DNA of 64,000 bases, from NCBI GenBank assembly GCA_004335635.1, contig QAXH01005980.1, positions 1 to 64,000 of the forward strand, given 5' to 3'. The notes under the pieces were generated by a model. It worked only from the letters and a program-made list of their open reading frames with translations, searched no databases and was not told the origin of the DNA. The DNA comes from Chloromonas sp. AAM2 (Eukaryota > Chlorophyta > Chlorophyceae > Chlamydomonadales > Chlamydomonadaceae). Below are positions 36,133-47,701 of this stretch, in pieces. The position numbers and the translations under genes were made by a program. Every line of letters begins with the position of its first letter. Within the stretch, counting starts at the first letter, position 1.

Positions 36133-36844
36133 CTACGTTTGTCTGCTTGGCGTGTGTACCTAATGGCAAGGTGTACGTGGCACACACAGACTGTGTGCAG
36201 CGCAGCAAAGGTTGCAGCGTCACATGTCCAGTTGTTGATGCCGTGTTGCAAGGCGGCGACAGTGGAGCAGCATTCGTGACACTTCGTCCACCATCTTGTC
36301 AGCAGGGACATGCCAGAGTTGATGCATACACACATGCACGCGAGAGAGAAATCCTTTCCCTTGGGAGCTCAGTTGTGTAGCCCAGCACCATCTCACTTCT
36401 CACGCGTGAGAAAACAGATCTCCGATGACCGAGAACGCCTTCAACTGCCTTTCGAAATCGAACATGCTACTATTCTTCGGAATCGCATACATTGTCAGGG
36501 CGGCCTGCTAGCCGACGGGGGTGTGAGCCATCCAGTAGCCCTTGCCCAGATCGGGTGAGCACGCGGGGAGGGTACTACAAAGCACACCGGGCAGGCTGCG
36601 ACCGGTATGCTTGAACATTACTGTCCTGCGCTGCATGTAGGAGGTGGAGGTGATTGAGCTCGAGGTTTTGCCCGAAATAAAAGCAGTGGCTCGCCCTGTC
36701 AAAAGGTCCGCCTCTCCCAGGACTCAGCCACGAGCAGAAAAGAAGAACAGGTTTTATCGCAAAAAAGCAGCAAGCGGCGAGGTTTGGGAAGGCCAGCAAG
36801 GTGTCAACCATTGCCATTGTGTTCAAAATGCACTTGTAAGGTAG
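36133..36844 (+). CDS. Probable GIY-YIG-type nuclease domain protein (partial model)
   Basis: Three exons are suggested. One from about 36133 encodes FVCLACVPNGKVYVAHTD, then CVQRSKGC and GGDSGAAFVTLRP. A second from about 36418 after an acag acceptor encodes ISDDRERLQLPFEIEHATIL, then GGLLADGG (donor at about 36522 or 36557). A third from 36641 after a tag acceptor encodes EVEVIELEVLPEIKAVARPV, then a Lys/Arg-rich tail, with a stop at 36842-36844. The order Y-V-x-x-T-D, a Gln-Arg, then E-x-E-x-A-T-I and G-x-L-x-A-D-G-G matches the layout of GIY-YIG domains such as that fused to organellar MutS (MSH1), where the Glu is catalytic. The usual Y-V-G reads Y-V-A here. No MutS domains are seen nearby. 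It could be a small free-standing nuclease, a fragment of a larger gene or a decaying copy. The 5' end is not found. Confidence 0.4.
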
Positions 36845-37097
36845 CGTCACTTCTTTCATTGTGCCATGCATCTCTGCTAATCTCACTGTCCCAGTATTGG
36901 CAGTCAACACCGTCTACCAACACCAGCAACACATCCCGTGGCATTTAACACCGCACACATACACCACCAACAAATGAACACACACACAAATGAACACACA
37001 AAGTCCTGTAACTCTCCACAACATTATACACCTCATCACTGAGTAACGAGGAACTGGCATGCGACGGACATGATTGCAAAGGCGACTCAGAATCACA

Positions 37098-37138
37098 TGC
37101 CAGAATTGTCCCAGAACTGGCAAACATCTTTTTTTTGA
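37098..37138 (-). repeat. Dispersed short repeat, inverted copy upstream of HGH1
   Basis: It reads gaattgtcccagaactggca, then aacatc and a run of eight T, the reverse complement of the copy at 24337. It lies about 190 bases upstream of the HGH1 start codon, so it may fall within the promoter. Confidence 0.8.
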
Positions 37139-37324
37139 GTGAGCGGAGCCAGCACGTGGGAGCGCCGCCGGGCCTTTCGTCAACGTCTAGCGATGTAATC
37201 CACAACGATTGGTTCGTTGCGATTGCTTGAACCTAAGTGATTTGCGAGCAATCCAAACATCCAAGATTTCCGGAGAACCCTTCTCACTACCCCCTTTGAC
37301 TCACCCGCTCAATCTGAAACAAAG

Positions 37325-39786
37325 ATGGCCGCAACAGGCCCCAAGGACGATCTAGATGACCTCATTGACTTCCTAATGGATAAGAGGCCAAGTGTCAAGC
37401 TAGCTGCCTTGGACATCATCCTAGGCCTGACAGCCTCTCCAGAAGGATTGGAAAAGCTAAAGCATAAAACTGGCAAATTGCTGGTGTTCATGCTGAGACT
37501 GATAGCGGACAGTGATAAGGAGGTGTCAAACAAGGTGAGGTACGCAGGCCGACCAGGCAAAGGCATGGTGAAATCGCTGGGCCGAGAAGCATCATGTAGA
37601 CAGCACGTCATGTGAGACAGCACATCACGGAGACAGCCCGTTATAATTCTAAGTTTATTTCATTAGCCAGGCTCATGCAGCTCACGAACATCGTGCACAT
37701 GTGCTTGTTGCAGACTCTCAGCTCCCTCGTCAACATGGCGCATGATAAGGACTTTGTAGCGGCGCTAGTTAAGCAAAACGTGGTCAACAGATGCATGGAT
37801 TATCTCAGAGACCAAACCTGTGAACATCCAAGGCTACTGGTGAGCAGACTTTTTGGGCGCGTGACACGGCGTACTGATTCTGATGCATGTGGACAAGGCA
37901 CAAGCATGCTTCGTAGGCCTGAAACCACAAGCTGACAGTAGCGAGTGTACCACAGTCATCTTCCTCATCTCGTAATGGTAGTCCGCAGGGTATATGCACT
38001 GCACGACACACACGCGGCATTCCGGAGTCGTCACATGCCACTGCAGGCTAGCCTAGCACATGTCCTGCGTGGCCAACAGCGTGGCAGGCAGCCGGACCAA
38101 GTGTGCGTGCGTTCCTGTCTGCAGATCATGCTTCTCAACAACCTAACCGCCAGCAGCGAAGAGGCATGCACTCAACTGCTGCAGCTAGGCCATGAAAAGC
38201 TGCAAGGACTTAACATGTGAGCAACCTTTAGCCTTGACCGCGTCAGCTGCAGTTGTCACTGTCCAGGGTCTACATGCACGCAGCTAACATATGGGCGTGC
38301 CCAGAAAACGTCAGCTCAGCCTTGCAGATTGAGCATGTGATTAACCAGCAGCTGACAAACAGCACCATATTGAGTCGCCTTCTTAGAAACACGGAGGCAT
38401 TGCACGAGCAAGTCACACACACGAGCAAGTCACACACAATGCCCCATGCTGCCTGCACCTGTGTTCCCAGGGCAATCCTCATCAAGCGGTTTGTCATGTC
38501 AGGCCTTACCTTTGAGCCGGGTCAAGAGGACAACTACGAGCATGTGGCGCCTATCCTCACAAACGTGACACAGTTCAAGCCAGCACGCGCCATGTTACTT
38601 CAGCCAGGGAGGGGTACGCTGCAGGCGCTGGCAGCTCAGCTCAGGGCACCCACCCTGTGCAGAAGACAGGGTGTGGCCGGGGCCATTAAAAACTGCTGCA
38701 TGTCAGCTGAGGTGAGGCGAGGCAACTTAAAGCTGGCATGAACACAGAAATGAATTCAGACACATACACTCCGTACGCGGTCAACTACAGCGTCAAGGTT
38801 AGCATAGCATAGGGTTTGCACAAAAGAGGCATATTATGACTAAATACTTTTCTATCAATGCCTGTTTCACAGCAATGTTCATGCATTCCACTGCCTGCCA
38901 TGTGGTTGACCATGTCCTGGGTGCAGGGGGACGGCACCTTGGAGCAGGTGGTTTCGGACCCCGCCGTGCTTGCAGCCATGCTCACGCCCATTAGCGGGGC
39001 AGAGCCCAAGGAAAAGGACGACCACGTGCGTGCATGCATGGCGGAGAGTGTCATGGTGCTGGCCTCCACAGACAAGGGCAGGGAGGCGCTCAAGAAGGCA
39101 AATGCAGAGGAACTGCTACGCAAAGGGTGGGTGGGGCCGTTCTGAACATCTGTGAAGACGGCATGGGTGAAGCAGGCTTTGGACGAGCATAGCCTCTTGG
39201 GATAGATTGGCCACAGGCGGAATGGTACGGCTGCAGGCATGTTGGGACACGGCCTGGCTTGGTGCGCAAAATAGATTGTGGCGAGCGTGGTAGGCGGAGG
39301 CGGAACGATTGAGTTGGCAACAGATAGAAGCATGCTGTTAGTCAGAACGTGCATCAGCCACAGGAAACGGCTGGCATTGCAGGTTACAAGGAGGGAGTGC
39401 ACACAGGAAGCACGTCCACGCAAATGAATCGATCTTATAGGCTGCAGGTTACTGGGGCTATCATACCACAGCCTTGCCTCTGATAGCATATGAATCGCAT
39501 CCAGGCAAGAACACAGACAGCCACCAGCACCCCCAGCTCCCAGTTTCCGTCCCGATTCCATCGTCCCATGTTTGCGTGGTTTGATCTTGACCTCACGCGC
39601 CTTGGCCTTGTGCTCCTGTGTTGCAGGTATGAGTACGAGGTCAATCCTACTGTGTGCCATGCGATGGAGCATGCTGCTGAGTACTTCCTAGCCACACATG
39701 GGCAGCAGGAAGAGGAGCAGGAAGAGCAGCAGCAGGGCGAGGGCACCAAGCAGAGTGCAGACACTGAGCAGCGAGTGGCCAGTTAG
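37325..39786 (+). CDS. HGH1: Protein HGH1 homolog (armadillo-type co-chaperone for eEF2), about 342 aa, 6 exons
   Basis: Exons are 37325-37534, 37714-37839, 38125-38216, 38471-38711, 38927-39126 and 39627-39786. Phases agree and the sum is 1029 nt, the usual length of the family. HGH1 (FAM203/BRP16) is a cytosolic armadillo-repeat protein that brings eEF2 together with the TRiC chaperonin. Signatures in order: DLIDFLMDKRPSVKLAALDI, ILGLTASPEGLEKL, SSLVNMAHD, IMLLNNLTASSEEACTQLLQ, VAPILTNVTQF, GVAGAIKNCCMS (the family's R-R-x-G-V-A-G-x-x-R/K-N-C-C), then TPISGAEPKEKDDHVRACMA and LASTDKGREALKKANAEELL. The final exon ends in a Glu/Gln-rich tail (EEEQEEQQQGEGTKQ), an addition compared with animal and yeast proteins. 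ATG follows aaag, a fair context. A 295-aa frame on the opposite strand is a shadow. Confidence 0.94.
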
Positions 39787-40633
39787 CATGCCAAACAGGT
39801 TCGGCTCAATTCCCGTGACTGACTGCCAGTTACCTCTGCTGTGCTCTAGCTTGTGGTGCACGCATGCAGTTTGCATGCTGTTGTTTGCCACAAGGAGGTC
39901 CTGGCTGTCGGGTGCCTGAAACGTTGACAGTTGGCAGTTGCCTGAATACACTTCAATTTCTTTCAGACTAGTAGCAGCCGGGGTCGGTGGGCAGTGCCCT
40001 GGCGTGTCCGACGTGAGCGATGTAGCATAGCAGGGCACAAAGCCAGCAACACACTTGCAGCATATCCTGTATACTGCTGTCATTTCTGAGCGCAGCGAGT
40101 ACTGACTACCTAGCGCTTGGTTGTTCTGTTGGTTTGATATGTTTTTAAACTGGTTTTCAGTTTGTGTGACTGGTTTACCGCAAGGTTCATTGGTTGTGGG
40201 CAAGTATAAGTATCTGTCATATTAAAGGATAAGTAATTGCGTGCCCATCTATTGTAAGAATGTTAGGATGAATTTGTTCACCCCGTCCTGCGCTCTGTAA
40301 AAATCAGAAACAACCGTGAGTAGATCACACCTCACACACACACTGGTTTTCTCACACATCATCTCAGCAGGCTGAATCTCCAAAGCAACACCGCATGTGC
40401 AGAAGAGGTGCATGATTAAGAAGTTGGTTCAACGCAAACTGCGTCCTGGAAGTGCAGGGTGTCCAACCAGGGTGTACAACCAGCAGCATCAGTCTCACAA
40501 CGTTACAGGCACCAATCCGTGACAGGCACCAATCAGTGACACGATCCGTTACAGGCACCAATCAGTGACACGCTGCTGCTGCACCGGTCTTCGGCGGTAA
40601 CGCGCATGGGCGGGAGGCGTTAGATGCGAGCGC
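39787..40633. other. HGH1 3' region and spacer before the CSA gene
   Basis: A TGTAA, the usual green algal polyadenylation signal, is at about 40296, 510 bases after the HGH1 stop. A short direct repeat (caccaatcagtgaca and variants) lies at 40508-40570. No gene is seen. Confidence 0.4.
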
Positions 40634-41756
40634 ATGGGCAGTTTGTACGACCAGATCTTCAATCGCGAGTCATGTGGAAGGCGAATCAACTCATCGCTCA
40701 TCCTACATCAACAGTAAGGGTCGGGGTTTGAGGGCGATTTCTCAGCATGCACAGCAGCCAGAACCCTATTCCTTTTCTTGGGGCGTCTTCACTTCTCTGT
40801 GTTTTCCTTGTTCATGTTCGAGTAGCGTCTTCAGTCACGTGTTGTCATTCCATTCTCCTGGATGTCTTTTGCCAAGCACAAAGCACGCATGTTGCTGACC
40901 AGCTAGGACAGGTTCAAGGGATCAAGGGACTCGGCAAGACCCTGTGCGGGGTAAACCCTGCAGAGCAGACCATGCAAATGCTTCTCCTAGCTCACCCACT
41001 TACACTGCAGCAGGCACAGACCCAGCTGCGCAGTGATGCGGTTGTCGTGGTCTGGAGCTGCTTTGGCAGGGCTGGGTTTGCGATGCTCAGCCAGTCAGTG
41101 TGTGTACCAGTGTGTGTGTAGTTTTACATCTGTATCGTCCCACAAGTGGAACAGAAGATGGCGTAAACATCAATCACACATACGTGCAACAAGCATGACT
41201 CGCTCGGCTGCACCGTACTGTCATTAACCAGACAGCATGTCATGCATACTTTCATGCAGATGTGCCCAGCTCAGACTCAGTCACCGGAGGTCCTTCCAGT
41301 CGGCGCATGCAGGCGGCATCACATGGCTGGCTCTGGACAGCGCAGAACAGCGTTATCTGCTGGCTGGAGCAGCAGACGCCACCATAGCAGTGTACGATAC
41401 CCATGTGAGGCGGCAGTTGCATGCTTGCACGTGGGGCATGCGCATGAGGGATCGGATGTAAGCCAGACACCAGCAAGCTCAAATTGCAGTAAAAGCTGTT
41501 CGTGCTGTTTACATGAACAGCATGCGGCAACCAGGCAGACAAAATATGGCCAGCATCACATGGAGCTGCATGCACCGCCTGGCATGTCTGCCTTGGTTGG
41601 TACGTAAATGCTTGCCAGCAGAAAGCTGTTCTTACACAGCTGTTGTTTTTACAGACAGTTCTTATGTTGCTAGTTGTTTGTGTGGGAGGCAGTTCTCGTG
41701 GATAGAGATTGCCTGTCGCCCTGGCACACTGTGTACATGTGGGACGATACAGATGT

Positions 41757-41794
<38 letters not shown>

Positions 41795-44700
41795 ACACAC
41801 ACACGTAACGCGTGTCTTGCAGGAGCTTGGCGGCTCTGCAAGCGTTGGCACGGGGAATGGCGGTAATGCGGCCTCCTGCATTGAGCCCGTGTGTACGGTG
41901 GGGCGCCATCACCCGGGCGCACACCAGTACCTGGTCAGCTGTGTGGCCTGGTATCCGGCAGACTCTGGCATGTTCCTGTCGGGGTCATATGACCAGAAAC
42001 TCAAGCTCTGGGACACGAACACGTGGGTGGTGCTGGGATTGAACGGAAACGAACACGTTATCAGCTAAAAGGGGTGGTCAAGTTGGTGGCAGGGCAGGAG
42101 AAATTGTGGTCGGGCAGCACAGGACAGAAGGACAGCTAGAGAGTAGATAATTCTCACTGTGTCAGATCACTGTGCCCTGCATGCAGCAACCCAAGCAACC
42201 CGCTCTCAGAACATCCGTTCCGTTGCCGATCACCTGCTGATATCCTTATTTGTGATGCTGCCCTCACTGTTGTGTATGCACCTGTTCAGTTGCAAATCTG
42301 TGCATAAGTCTTCCTGCTTGCAGGCTTGAGGTCGTGTCCAGTTGGCACATGCCCGCTAAAGTGAGTGGAGCTGCGCTGAGCCATGTCAGAGGCGCGGGGG
42401 ATGGGGTGGTGGCGGTGGCGTGCCAGGACGTGTCGCTGCGGCTGCTCGACATGCGCATGGGCGCGTTCACTCACACGCTGGTGGGGCATAGGTGTGTGGC
42501 AATGCTGCATGGCGTGTGGGAACGCATGGGGCATACCGGCGGCCATGATACCTTGCTTCAGAACACTGTCTTGTAAGCAACGCAGGCTAACGCTAGGCTT
42601 CTCCTTTAGAACAGTGCAGGTTGTTAGCCTCAGAACATTGTGTACTGTAAGCCATGCAGGTTACTCGATACGCTGCAGATGCTCAATCTCTTGGATTGCA
42701 TACGTCATACGTTGTGAGTGCTTTGGAGCGCTCTCACGTGTGAGCTGTGAGTGCTTTGGAGCGCGCTACGTGTGAGCATCCGATGTAGTGGCTGAGTGTC
42801 TGCTCGGTTGTGACGTTGGTTCAGCTGCCTGTGTGAGAGGCAGAGGTGAATGTGCTAGAGGCACGTTCGGTTGGCAATGGAGGGTTCACGTCTTGGGCCA
42901 ATCAGCGCACATTCCCACATGGGCTTGCCTCACACATGACCAATGGCGAGGCTACTTGCATGTGTACGCCATCTGCTGTTCCACTTCGAACAGATATGAA
43001 ACCACACACGCACGCTCTCCATGTCCATCCAGGCCCTCTATGGGGCAGAGTGTTCTGCTTGGTTGGCAATAGAGGGTTTGGCTCGCCTGACATTCTCCAT
43101 GTCCACCCGTGCGTGTGGCAATAGAGGGTTCACGTCCTGAGACTAGCAGTGCACATTCACATGCCAACGCGCCTTATGCGCCTCACGCATTCCCCATCTC
43201 CGTGCGCATGTACAGGCATCCTGTGTGGTGTGTGTCCTGGTCGGCGCGGGACGAGCACCAACTGGCGTCGGGAGATGCGCATGGGCAGGTGGGTGCGGGC
43301 AGGGTGAGGCCGCAGCACATGTCATGCTCGTGTGCCAAGGCTTACGGTGAGGCATGGCTGTCAACGTGCAAACTCATATGTCCTTGCTAGTCAATACCTG
43401 TGCGAGGTTTGCATGGGATTCAGTGGATGTAATCAGTACAGCCTCGTACCACCACATTCAAGATGCACTGCCCGCCACTTGATGCATACCCGGACGTACA
43501 AATGCTGCGCCACTTGACTTCATCCCGGCAACGGACTCGAACTGTGCCCAACGGCCACGCATGAGCATCAATGAGCTTACACTGCTTGCTACTCCAGGTT
43601 TGCGTGTGGGACATCCGTCGCTTTGGCCCCACTCAGCTGCTGGACATGTACTGCACCCAGAGCCACCGCCGCCAAACATCAGGCGCTGCGGATCTTGAAC
43701 CCATAGACGCTTTGGGCATGGCAGACGACAATGCCGCTGCTGCTGACGGCGATGGCAGTGACCGCGCTGGCATTGCCCCTGGCAATGATGGTGTTGTCAA
43801 TGATGTTGCGGGAGACGATGGGGTCGTTGATGATGAATCTGCAATGGAGTCTGCATGGAGGGCGGTTCATGAGCACCGGTTGGCGAGGGCGGGGCACACC
43901 GCAGCGAGCCATGCGTCCACGGGCAAGCGAACGCGGGACGATGCTCTGTCCGCCCTGCGGGACCTCCCCAAGGGGCGGCGGGAGACAGGTGGAGCAGGGG
44001 CGCAACATGCAGCACTGCAGCAGCGGGCGGGCAGTGGCAGCGGATCAGCCGCGGCGCAGTCGTCACGTCACAGGCTACCGCTCGCTGCGTCTGCGCCACT
44101 AAGGCCGGGTCGCACCGGTGAGTAAGACAGGCAGGACAGGGATGGACCGCCCATAACTACTCCCACCCTTTGTGAAGATCAGTCATCGTTTTTCAGATTC
44201 CCATTGTATGGCACAGTAATTGGTTTACTCAGCACGCGCAACGCACCGCGAATTGAGCCACTTATCACATCAATGCGTCAGGGTTGTGGCATGGTCGGGC
44301 TACTAGATGGTGTGCGCCTTGGTGTCCATTGAACACCGTCGCCCTTGTGCAGTGTTAAATTGGCAGGCTGTTTGTTCTCTTGTTGGTGGTCGTGTGCGTG
44401 TACGATTTTCTGGACGGTCCTCAAGTTCCATCAGTTTCTAAACCCTGCAGGAGAGGTGATTGGGGGGCGGGCGCCCCAGGCTTCAGGCAGGCTGGGCGGC
44501 GGCGGCGGCCTTTCGGACGTCGCTGTGCGTGCGCACCAGGGGGCGGTTACGTGCGTGTTGCCCACTCCTGACGGCCTCTTCTGGCTCAGTGGCGGCACTG
44601 ACTCGCGATTGCGGCTGTGGGACGCGCTGGGCTGGCAGCGGCAGCTAGTTGGCTACACAGGTGCTCAACCAATGCTGCAGGCTGAGATCATTCTGTTTGC

Positions 44701-45892
44701 AATTGCGTCTGTGTGTGACGAGGCCAGGTTGCGGACATCCTTTTGCACGAAACTGTACCAGAGTATGCTGTGGTCAGGCCAATGCCAGCACTCCATCCAC
44801 GTCCACCAGCAGTCCGTTGCAGTCCAGTATGTTGATGTTGTTTATGCCATCGTCTGTGTAACTTGAGCCATCATCTGCTTAACTTGTCGTACGATACAGA
44901 TGTATGAAATTAGTCGCTCACTCGCTCACTCGCTGACTGACTCACTCACTGACGCTCACTCCCTCACTCATTCAGGCACGCACAACCGGGCGCTGCGGGC
45001 GAGGCAGCTGGGCGTGACCCAGGATGGGGCGGTGGCCTTTCACCCCTCGGGCAGTATGGTGCAGGTGCGAGGGATGGCGTGGACAGCCCCTGCCTGGGTG
45101 TGGGTAGGTGGCCGTTCTCCTTGTGTAGTCAAAAGCAAGAATGTGAAGGAAAGCAGTAGCAATTCGTCAGGTCAGTGTCAACGCATACCGTTCGGTTGAT
45201 TGAAGGCCGAACCACGCGCTCTGGCCAGCTGAGAGCAGGTGCGAGGTTTTGAACAGTGTAGTTTTCGCAAACAAGAGGGCACGCCGATTTGAACAGTGAA
45301 GAGGTCTGAATAATCTAGTAATGAAGAAGGTTGACTGACGACTGATGCGTTTGTCTCAGACAAGAGTGATGCAGACACTCTGCAAATCTGTTGTTTTGAT
45401 TGCGCAAAATTCCTGTACGCGTTGCAGCTGGCAGTCTGTGTCAGCTCCAAGTGGCATTGCGGTCGTGGCCATGACATGCACTGCGACTTCTGTGTCGCGC
45501 TCCTGCAGGTGTTCGATGTGCGCAGCGCAGCCCTGCTGTGCGAACTCTCTGGCGGGCATACGGAGAGCATCAATGCTTGTGTGTGGAATCCGCTGCTTGG
45601 GGAGGTCTACACAGGAGCGAACGACTGCCGTATCCTAGTCTGGTCGCCACGCTCAGGTGGCCGCAGTGCCCGAGAAACAGCCGCAGATATGATCGAGGGC
45701 GACAATGATTCAAGCGAAGGGGAGGGTGAAGGGGATCAAAATGGGGGTGGCAGATTGAATGATCGCACAGGCAGAAACGCACGTACTAGCGGTGCGGCTG
45801 GTGCTGCCCCGATGGCGGGTGCAACGGGTGCGAGTAAGGCGGGCTATGGCCCGCACACTGGCAGAGGCAGCGGCATGAGCAAGCGGACGTGA
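40634..45892 (+). CDS. ERCC8: DNA excision repair protein ERCC8/CSA homolog, seven-bladed WD40 (about 622 aa, 9 exons)
   Basis: Exons are 40634-40713, 41260-41404, 41823-42022, 42324-42491, 43216-43288, 43598-44117, 44451-44660, 44976-45064 and 45509-45892. All phases fit (1869 nt). CSA is the substrate receptor of a CUL4-DDB1 ubiquitin ligase that acts on stalled RNA polymerase II in transcription-coupled repair. Blades in order: [20 protein letters not shown] with [25 protein letters not shown] with LKLWDTNT; a degenerate third with [31 protein letters not shown] with [28 protein letters not shown] with LRLWDA; a sixth ending VFDVRS; and [20 protein letters not shown] with ILVWSP. This order, including YPxDSGMF, WDTNT and the fifth-blade pattern, is that of CSA rather than another WD40 protein. 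The ER-rich N-terminus ([20 protein letters not shown]) resembles plant CSA. Compared with human CSA (396 aa) there is an Ala/Gly/Asp-rich insert of about 170 aa after blade 4 and a disordered tail of about 80 aa. Confidence 0.94.
41759..41808. repeat. (CA)n microsatellite in CSA intron 2
   Basis: About 50 bases of nearly pure CA/TACACA dinucleotide repeat end 15 bases before the acceptor of CSA exon 3 at 41823. It could serve as an unusual polypyrimidine-poor acceptor context. Confidence 0.9.
42840..43150. repeat. Irregular repeats in CSA intron 4
   Basis: Related blocks with ggcaatggagggttcacgtc (about 42875), ggcaatagagggtttggctc (about 43063) and ggcaatagagggttcacgtc (about 43118), followed by tcttgggcc or tcctgagac and by cagtgcacattc-type sequence, lie within 300 bases. 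Short ctccatgtccatcc and ctccatgtccaccc pieces alternate with them. Confidence 0.7.
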
Positions 45893-45995
45893 GGCTGTGG
45901 TAGGGCGTGTATGCTGTTATTCCAGCTGAGGCTGTGAGTGGTTGTGTCCCAGTCAAGCTGCTGATGATGGTGCTCGGCTGGCTGCAAGCATCGTA

Positions 45996-47701
45996 TAAAA
46001 AAAAGATGTTTGCCAGTTCTGGGACAATTTGACGTGTTTGTATTGACTGTTGTGTGATGGCGATACGCTACGTTCCTTACCGTGAGTCGCGCTGCAGTTG
46101 TGTGTACAAAGAGTCTGTGTGTTTTTCCACAACCAAATTGAACAGGGCGTGTTGGTACACGGTGTGGTGCCTTGTCTGGAATGTACCAATGACAGGGCGG
46201 TGTTTTGGATGTACCAATGACATCCAGACACAATCCATGCGCCTGCTTGTCATGCCCGGGACAGTGTGCTGCAACACAAACTCATTCCGGCGCCAACAGA
46301 GCAGTGGGACTGGGATGCTATTGGGATGAAATCACAATTGCAAACTGTGGCTGTGTATAGCTTCCTTTCCGCTTCAAGACCTCTTTTTGCATTGCTGACA
46401 CAGCTTNNNNNNNNNNNNNNNNNNNNNNNNNNNNTCCTTTCCGCTTCAAGACCTCTTTTTGCATTGCTGACACAGCTTGTGGACAGCGCAAACCCCAACC
46501 CGAATTTTGAGTGTCTCGACTTACCGTATCGATCAGCCTGCTCGGACCAATTGAGGCACGCTGCGTGGATCCAAGCAAAGCGAGTCTCAAAGTGTACTCC
46601 AACGCAGGCGGCAGAAGTCAGTTGCAGCTGAGCTTGTACTGTGCGTCACAGCTGCTCGTCGCCTTGTTCAAAAGGGCACTGTTTTCTCTTCTCAAACGGT
46701 TTGACTCGACAAACCTGGTGGCAAGTGGAGTCCGAGCATGATGTCCGTGCATTCACTTAGTTCCAGTGGTCGCACGAGCTCCCATGCATCTCAACAAATC
46801 CACATCAAAAGGAAAATGCAGTTTGAGAATGGTGTTCCTTGTGTGTCCATGCACCTTTCCACCCAAGCTTTATTGAACCCATGGACACAAACTCCATGCC
46901 GCATCATGGAGAACAAATTAGAACCAATTCGAGTCTAAGGNGAGCTACCTACGCCCCTCAGAAAGCTATGCCAAAGTCCCTTTGTGGCCGCTCCCTGGAA
47001 GGTCGGCCCCAAAGGACCCTCAGCCTTGCCCCCTGGGGGGCTCAGCTACTGGGGTTCAGCCTGAAGGCAACAGACTGCTTGGCTTTGTGCGTGCGTGGTG
47101 GCGTGGTGTTTTGGTGTTGTTGTTGTTGTTGCGAGTTGGCAGACTGGGCCCGGCATGTAAGCTGCTCAGGAAAGAAGGTAAGGGAGGTGAAAAACTATTA
47201 CAAGTGTAGCAAGTGGCCAAGGGCAACCGAGTCGTAAACCAGGTGCAAACGATTTGTAAGGCACACTCGTCACACAAAGGCAGTTGCCTCGTTCGAAGTG
47301 TATGCCAGCCTCACGGGAAAGGTACACCCAACTGTCACACTAACAACTTTTTTCTGTGACCTCTCAAGCACCTGATCGCTTGCACCTGCTCAATCCGCCT
47401 TTGGCATAAAACTGTTATGGCCAGCGGCACAGCCCACTGAACAGCCAACAACGTACAAGCTGCCCTCTGCTTACTCCGCCATCGCATGTGTATGATGCCC
47501 ATGACCACCCCGCTCATCATCTCTGCAAACTTCTTTTTTTGATGCACCAAGTGCAAGCGTCAGTTCTCCCTGTGCTATTTCACCACGTCAGACGGCGCAC
47601 CTCTCCAGCTGTAAACTCAGCCAGCGGCACATGACATCGCATCACAACGGAGAATCGCAAACAGGAATTGTCCCAGAACTGGCAAACCTCTTTTTTTTTT
47701 G
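45996..47701. mobile_element. Possible non-autonomous element bounded by inverted copies of a 30-base repeat
   Basis: The left end reads aaaaaaaagatgtttgccag then ttctgggacaatt. The right end is its inverted complement (aattgtcccagaactggcaa then acctc and a T run). Both are flanked outside by GTAT within two bases of the A/T run, which could be a target duplication. The interior has no transposase-like frame and contains the N gap. The same 30-base sequence occurs singly elsewhere, so the pairing may be chance. Confidence 0.3.
46363..46478. other. Assembly gap flanked by an exact 44-base duplication
   Basis: The 44 bases ending at 46406 (tcctttccgcttcaagacct and on to gacacagctt) recur exactly at 46435-46478 on the other side of 28 Ns. 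This is typical of two contigs with an unmerged overlap, so the gap may not be real sequence. Confidence 0.85.

Noticed and set aside
38785..39672. 295-aa open frame on the - strand
   Set aside because: It lies antisense across HGH1 exon 5 and its intron; its composition follows the coding strand and it has no own motif.
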